64,000 nt of DNA from Novipirellula herctigrandis (GTDB lineage: Bacteria; Planctomycetota; Planctomycetia; Pirellulales; Pirellulaceae): contig SJPJ01000001.1 in assembly GCA_007859835.1 (NCBI GenBank), forward strand, positions 269,126-333,125, read 5' to 3'. Shown one piece after another: positions 61,108 to 64,000 of this stretch (positions are counted from its first letter, which is position 1; each line of letters begins with the position of its first letter). Both the position numbers and the translations under genes were made by a program. The notes under the pieces were generated by a model. It made no database searches. It saw only the letters and a program-made list of their open reading frames with translations, and was not told the origin of the DNA.

Positions 61108-62022
61108 CTCCGCTGCTCCAGTCATTTCCCCAATACTCTGTTTCGCACCCGAGTACGCTCCGCACAAAATACTGCGACAGTTTCGGCGCCCGCCCCTCAG
61201 TGCCTTCCGGACCATGACCGGAGGCGAACCTTCGCTGCACGGCGTATGCGTGATGGCAAATGCAGTTTTTTCGTTTCGGAAGCCTATAAGTCAGTACCGT
61301 ATTTGGACATGAATTGGCTCCGTGCGGTGAGGAGAAGCCCCGAGGCGGTTACTGGCCTCTGTTTCGTGACCGTTTTGGGGTACGCATGCAACAAACGAAA
61401 GAGCAATTTTTGTTCCGACTCAGAGACTCAGCTACGCGACGAATCGATTCATGAGTGGAACCTGCATGGCGGGTGGCTTGTGCGTTGGCCCGCTAACTTC
61501 GAGTTTTGTGTCGAAGCTGCTCATTGCGTCCCTATTCGCACACTGCGAATTGTCACGGAGCGAGTGGCAACTGCAAACGAAACGTATACCCATTACGGAT
61601 ATCGATGCTGAAGATGCCAGCTAAGAATTCAAATCGCTTGCGAATCCAGCCACGGCGATGCACGTAGGACGGACCCCAGAACCGATCCTGGCCACACTGA
61701 AACGCTCGTTGCACAAAACGTTACACACTCGAAGCTTGTTGGGGGCCAGCAACTTCATAAGATGGTTTTTGTGGCGTAACGATCTCATGAAATAGCCATA
61801 TCGACTGTGCGTCTTTGCGAAATCCCGGCGCAACGCGGTCACTAATTGGTTGGCCGCTTCATTCAGGCCCTGCACCTATTCAGGTTATGAACCGTGATTC
61901 AGGTTATGAACCGTGATTCAGGTTATGAACCGTGATTCCATTTCGCCGACCCACGAATGTGGGCCGGCCGAAAATTCACATCACGCCTTGCTCCAACCAA
62001 TTTGATCGACGGCTACGCTCGA
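61108..62022. other. Intergenic region, no confident gene
   Basis: About 0.9 kb between the TPR gene and the small lipoprotein gene. A minus-strand frame at 61621-61875 (84 codons, Arg/Asn-rich, no domain) and a plus-strand frame at 60949-61611 exist, but neither has a ribosome-binding site or recognisable family. The 19-bp triple repeat at 61878-61934 is the main structure. Confidence 0.55.
61878..61934. repeat. 19-bp tandem repeat, three perfect copies
   Basis: Three identical head-to-tail copies of ATTCAGGTTATGAACCGTG, followed by a partial fourth (ATTC). Each unit contains the inverted repeat GGTT-ATG-AACC, so the array presents three evenly spaced small palindromes. Confidence 0.95.
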
Positions 62023-62217
62023 CTATTCAGCCATGTCGTCTTCCAAACCGGGCTCCGGTTCTGCATTCAATTCTTCATCCGTGACAATCATTTCAGGATG
62101 TTCATCAAGATAGGCCTGCATTTCGTTCTGGTCGGTCGGCACGGTCGGCGTTTCCGATCCGCAACCTGCCATCGAGAGGAAAGTAAGAACCACGATCAGA
62201 GAGATAGAACTTCGCAT
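62023..62217 (-). CDS. Small lipoprotein downstream of DUF1559 gene
   Basis: A 64-residue protein starting at 62217. The N-terminus is a lipoprotein signal ('SLIVVLTFLSMAGCGSE') with the lipidation Cys near residue 19. The mature part is short and acidic ('QAYLDEHPEMIVTDEELNAE', ending in EDDMAE). Planctomycete genomes often place such tiny lipoproteins directly after DUF1559 prepilin-like genes, which is the case here, 62 bp downstream and on the same strand. Function unknown; they may accompany the pseudopilin-like protein at the cell envelope. Confidence 0.8.
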   Translation of the reverse strand: MRSSISLIVVLTFLSMAGCGSETPTVPTDQNEMQAYLDEHPEMIVTDEELNAEPEPGLEDDMAE

Positions 62218-62279
62218 AAAGATGAATCCGGATAGAGGATCAAAAGTAAAGAGACAGCACGTCACGTAAGCAAACAAAA

Positions 62280-63515
62280 TCAAGGGAACTCTTGAATAAC
62301 TTCCTTGGAGGCACGAGTTCCGAGGGCTCCCCAAAGACCATACGGGCTCTGGCTACCCGGGGTCGACAGAGGGTCAGTGTGTTGTGCGTGAACACCAACT
62401 TGACCGCGTGCCGAGTCGCCGGACTCGATTGAATCGGTAACGAACTTGACGGAACCGTCGCCCATCAGCACATGCACACCGCCCTGATGGCGACTACTCG
62501 GTGGGGCTACGACGATCGAGTAGTGAAAGTTGTTGCCACAAAGCTCAGCGTTAGGCGGCAGGATCGTCAGCATTTGAGTGTAAATGGGAAGCAATGAAGC
62601 CCACTTCATCCCGCGTTGTTGCTCACCGTTGCCCCTGAGTCGGTTCGGCGTCGGATTGTCAGCCCAAAACAGGGGGCGCTCGGGATCCAGGCTGACGCGG
62701 CAGTGCAAATTGCCCCCCGCATTGATGATGTTTCCAACTTGATCGTCGCACAGGTGAGTCCGTCTATCGCGGTCACCTAAATCCGTCAGAATTTCTCCGG
62801 CAAAAATGGTATTGGACAATCCATCGAGGATGTCGCGGAATTTCGAGTCGAGCTGGACGGCGAACGCACCCCGCTGCGAAGCTTGAACACGAGTGTACAT
62901 AGCGGGCGTTCCACCGGATTGCGTCGCCCCGGAAAGACGATTGAGTGCACCGCCAAATCCAGTGTCACAAGAGTCACCCGTGCACATTGCGTAATTCGTG
63001 CGACCGGTCGCCGGAAGCCCCATCCCCGGATCGCTCGGACACCGTAGCGTTGGAATGTTGGTTATCCAAGGATCGTAATTTCCCCAAGTCAAGTGAGCCG
63101 AAAGCGGCATCCCAGGCCAAGGCCCCATTGGATTGTAGGTTCGAACCCCTCCGCTACTGTCCGTTGTCTGGAATGGGTTGCTGATTTGCTCCCATAACGC
63201 CTGCTGCTCAAAGAATGGAGTGAGCGCTACCAAGGCCGATCGTTCAAGCCGATTGTTGCCTCGTCGGCCACTCTCGTGCCTTCCTGCATGAGTGCCTTTC
63301 GTCCCGCCGCCATGCACCGGAAGTTGACTGTAAGCAGAATGATAATTGTGAATCGCCAACCCAATTTGCTTGAAGTTGTTGCTGCAACTCATCCGCCGGG
63401 CCGCTTCACGAGCGGCCTGGACGGCAGGCAAAAGCAGTCCAACCAAAACCCCAATAATCGCGATTACTACCAGCAACTCTACTAGCGTGAATCCACGCCT
63501 CATCGATTTCACCAT
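62280..63515 (-). CDS. DUF1559 prepilin-like protein
   Basis: A 411-residue protein starting at 63515 with GAGAGG about 11 bases upstream. It opens with a type IV pilin/general secretion cleavage and methylation motif ('[20 protein letters not shown]', cleavage after the Gly of RRGFTLVE) and a single hydrophobic helix. The conserved planctomycete DUF1559 marks follow: '[20 protein letters not shown]' and, near the C-terminus, '[17 protein letters not shown]', the H-X9-DG motif. Planctomycetes carry dozens to hundreds of these proteins; they are thought to form pseudopilin-like envelope fibres, though this is not settled. The function of this copy is unknown. Confidence 0.95.
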   Translation of the reverse strand: MVKSMRRGFTLVELLVVIAIIGVLVGLLLPAVQAAREAARRMSCSNNFKQIGLAIHNYHSAYSQLPVHGGGTKGTHAGRHESGRRGNNRLERSALVALTPFFEQQALWEQISNPFQTTDSSGGVRTYNPMGPWPGMPLSAHLTWGNYDPWITNIPTLRCPSDPGMGLPATGRTNYAMCTGDSCDTGFGGALNRLSGATQSGGTPAMYTRVQASQRGAFAVQLDSKFRDILDGLSNTIFAGEILTDLGDRDRRTHLCDDQVGNIINAGGNLHCRVSLDPERPLFWADNPTPNRLRGNGEQQRGMKWASLLPIYTQMLTILPPNAELCGNNFHYSIVVAPPSSRHQGGVHVLMGDGSVKFVTDSIESGDSARGQVGVHAQHTDPLSTPGSQSPYGLWGALGTRASKEVIQEFP

Positions 63516-64000
63516 CACAATAACAAGCCTCTCAAAGAACTAAGAAAAGGATTCAACCCTCAAGTCTTGCGGAATCTTGACCGGGCAAAGAACAGGCAAC
63601 CAGCTAAAATGCCAGCGAAAAAAACACCTGCGGAATACTTCGGTTTGACGATCCACGAGTGCGAGGGCTGTGAAACATCTCGCACACTCTGCAACTAATC
63701 TACAGACCATGTCATCTCTTATAATAGGAGTGTTATTCGAGATAACAATGCTCTTTTGCGGCATGAATATGATCATTTGCGGCAAAGGCCACCGTTGCTT
63801 GGTGGCAAGTCATCGCTATCGGGTCACGATCAAGCAGGACAGGAAATCGCGATGACAGATCGATGCAACCGATGATGGGCCCTTAGCATCTCGTTATGGG
63901 GGAGTGGCGTCCCGTTTGGACGAAAACCCAATGTTTTGCGAGGCAGCCGATCGTTGGCGGATGCTATTGAAGATCAGGCAGCATTACATCCAAAAAAAAA
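63516..64000. other. Upstream region of the DUF1559 gene
   Basis: 485 bp at the window end without a recognisable gene; a short plus-strand frame (63670-63855) shows no domain. It contains the possible operator described at 63732-63784 and presumably the promoter of the DUF1559 gene. Confidence 0.5.
63732..63784. promoter_or_regulatory. Possible operator: palindrome plus phased direct repeats
   Basis: About 215-270 bp upstream of the DUF1559 start there is a palindrome GTTAT-N5-ATAAC (63732-63746) followed by two direct repeats TTTGCGGCA at 63755-63763 and 63776-63784, whose starts are 21 bp apart, that is two helical turns. Phased direct repeats of this kind are typical of AraC/XylS-type activator sites. 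No regulator gene is adjacent. Confidence 0.35.

Noticed and set aside
61621..61875. Possible 84-residue minus-strand gene
   Set aside because: No domain, no ribosome-binding site, and the composition is not coding-like; treated as chance.
63670..63855. Possible short plus-strand gene near the window end
   Set aside because: No family resemblance and it overlaps the presumed regulatory region of the DUF1559 gene.
1..64000. tRNA, rRNA, riboswitch or phage genes
   Set aside because: No cloverleaf, rRNA segment, known riboswitch core or phage structural/integrase gene was recognised on reading.

Overview
The window looks like chromosomal DNA of a marine planctomycete of the Rhodopirellula/Pirellulaceae type. 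The reasons are the density of formylglycine-type sulfatases (seven genes, eight domains), a DUF1559 prepilin-like protein with a short lipoprotein beside it, a DUF1080 protein, a Tat-type Gfo/Idh/MocA oxidoreductase, a cytochrome resembling hydrazine synthase alpha, and the absence of SusC/SusD pairs. This assignment is inferred from gene content only. TGA is used as an ordinary stop codon.

Layout. (1) 1-1.5 kb: the end of an EF-hand protein and an orphan hypothetical gene. (2) 1.8-19.2 kb: nine co-directional minus-strand genes (GH30, four GH29, two GH43-like propeller proteins, one GH95-like/DUF5703 protein, one sulfatase), probably transcribed leftward from about 19.3 kb; this is the main fucose or L-galactose release cluster. 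(3) 20.4-26.6 kb: a DUF1080 protein, a third GH43-like paralogue, a nitroreductase, an antibiotic-biosynthesis-type monooxygenase and a Gfo/Idh/MocA oxidoreductase. (4) 27.1-37.4 kb: GH16, two sulfatases, GH117, a propeller hydrolase and a heparinase II/III-like lyase, a set that fits a sulfated red-algal galactan. (5) 38.0-42.4 kb: an iron/manganese block of MntR-like regulator, membrane-anchored DtxR-FeoA fusion and FeoB, with two operator-like palindromes, followed by a GNAT acetyltransferase. (6) 42.5-50.3 kb: a dead GH2 remnant, a sulfatase, a triheme cytochrome/beta-propeller protein and a GH95 enzyme, all on the minus strand. (7) 51.1-60.3 kb: DUF6508, a sulfatase, a double-domain sulfatase and a sulfatase-GH32 fusion, flanked by two inverted copies of a ~128-bp MITE-like element. 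(8) 60.4-63.5 kb: a TPR protein, a small lipoprotein and a DUF1559 protein.

How the genes fit together (inference). Nearly every glycan enzyme has an N-terminal export signal, so sulfated oligosaccharides would be desulfated and trimmed in the periplasm or outside the cell. The sulfatases remove ester sulfate, the GH29/GH95 enzymes remove alpha-L-fucose or alpha-L-galactose, and GH16/GH117/GH30/GH43-like/GH32 and the lyase cut the backbone or side chains. No sugar transporter, sugar-responsive regulator or sulfatase-maturing enzyme is visible, so those must lie elsewhere.

The most unusual items are the sulfatase-GH32 fusion with an altered GH32 acid/base motif, the double sulfatase with a degenerate and truncated second domain, the paired MITE-like elements around that block, the GH2 fragment with two Trp-position TGA codons, the palindromes in the Feo operon, and a repeated pattern of 15-19-bp tandem duplications.
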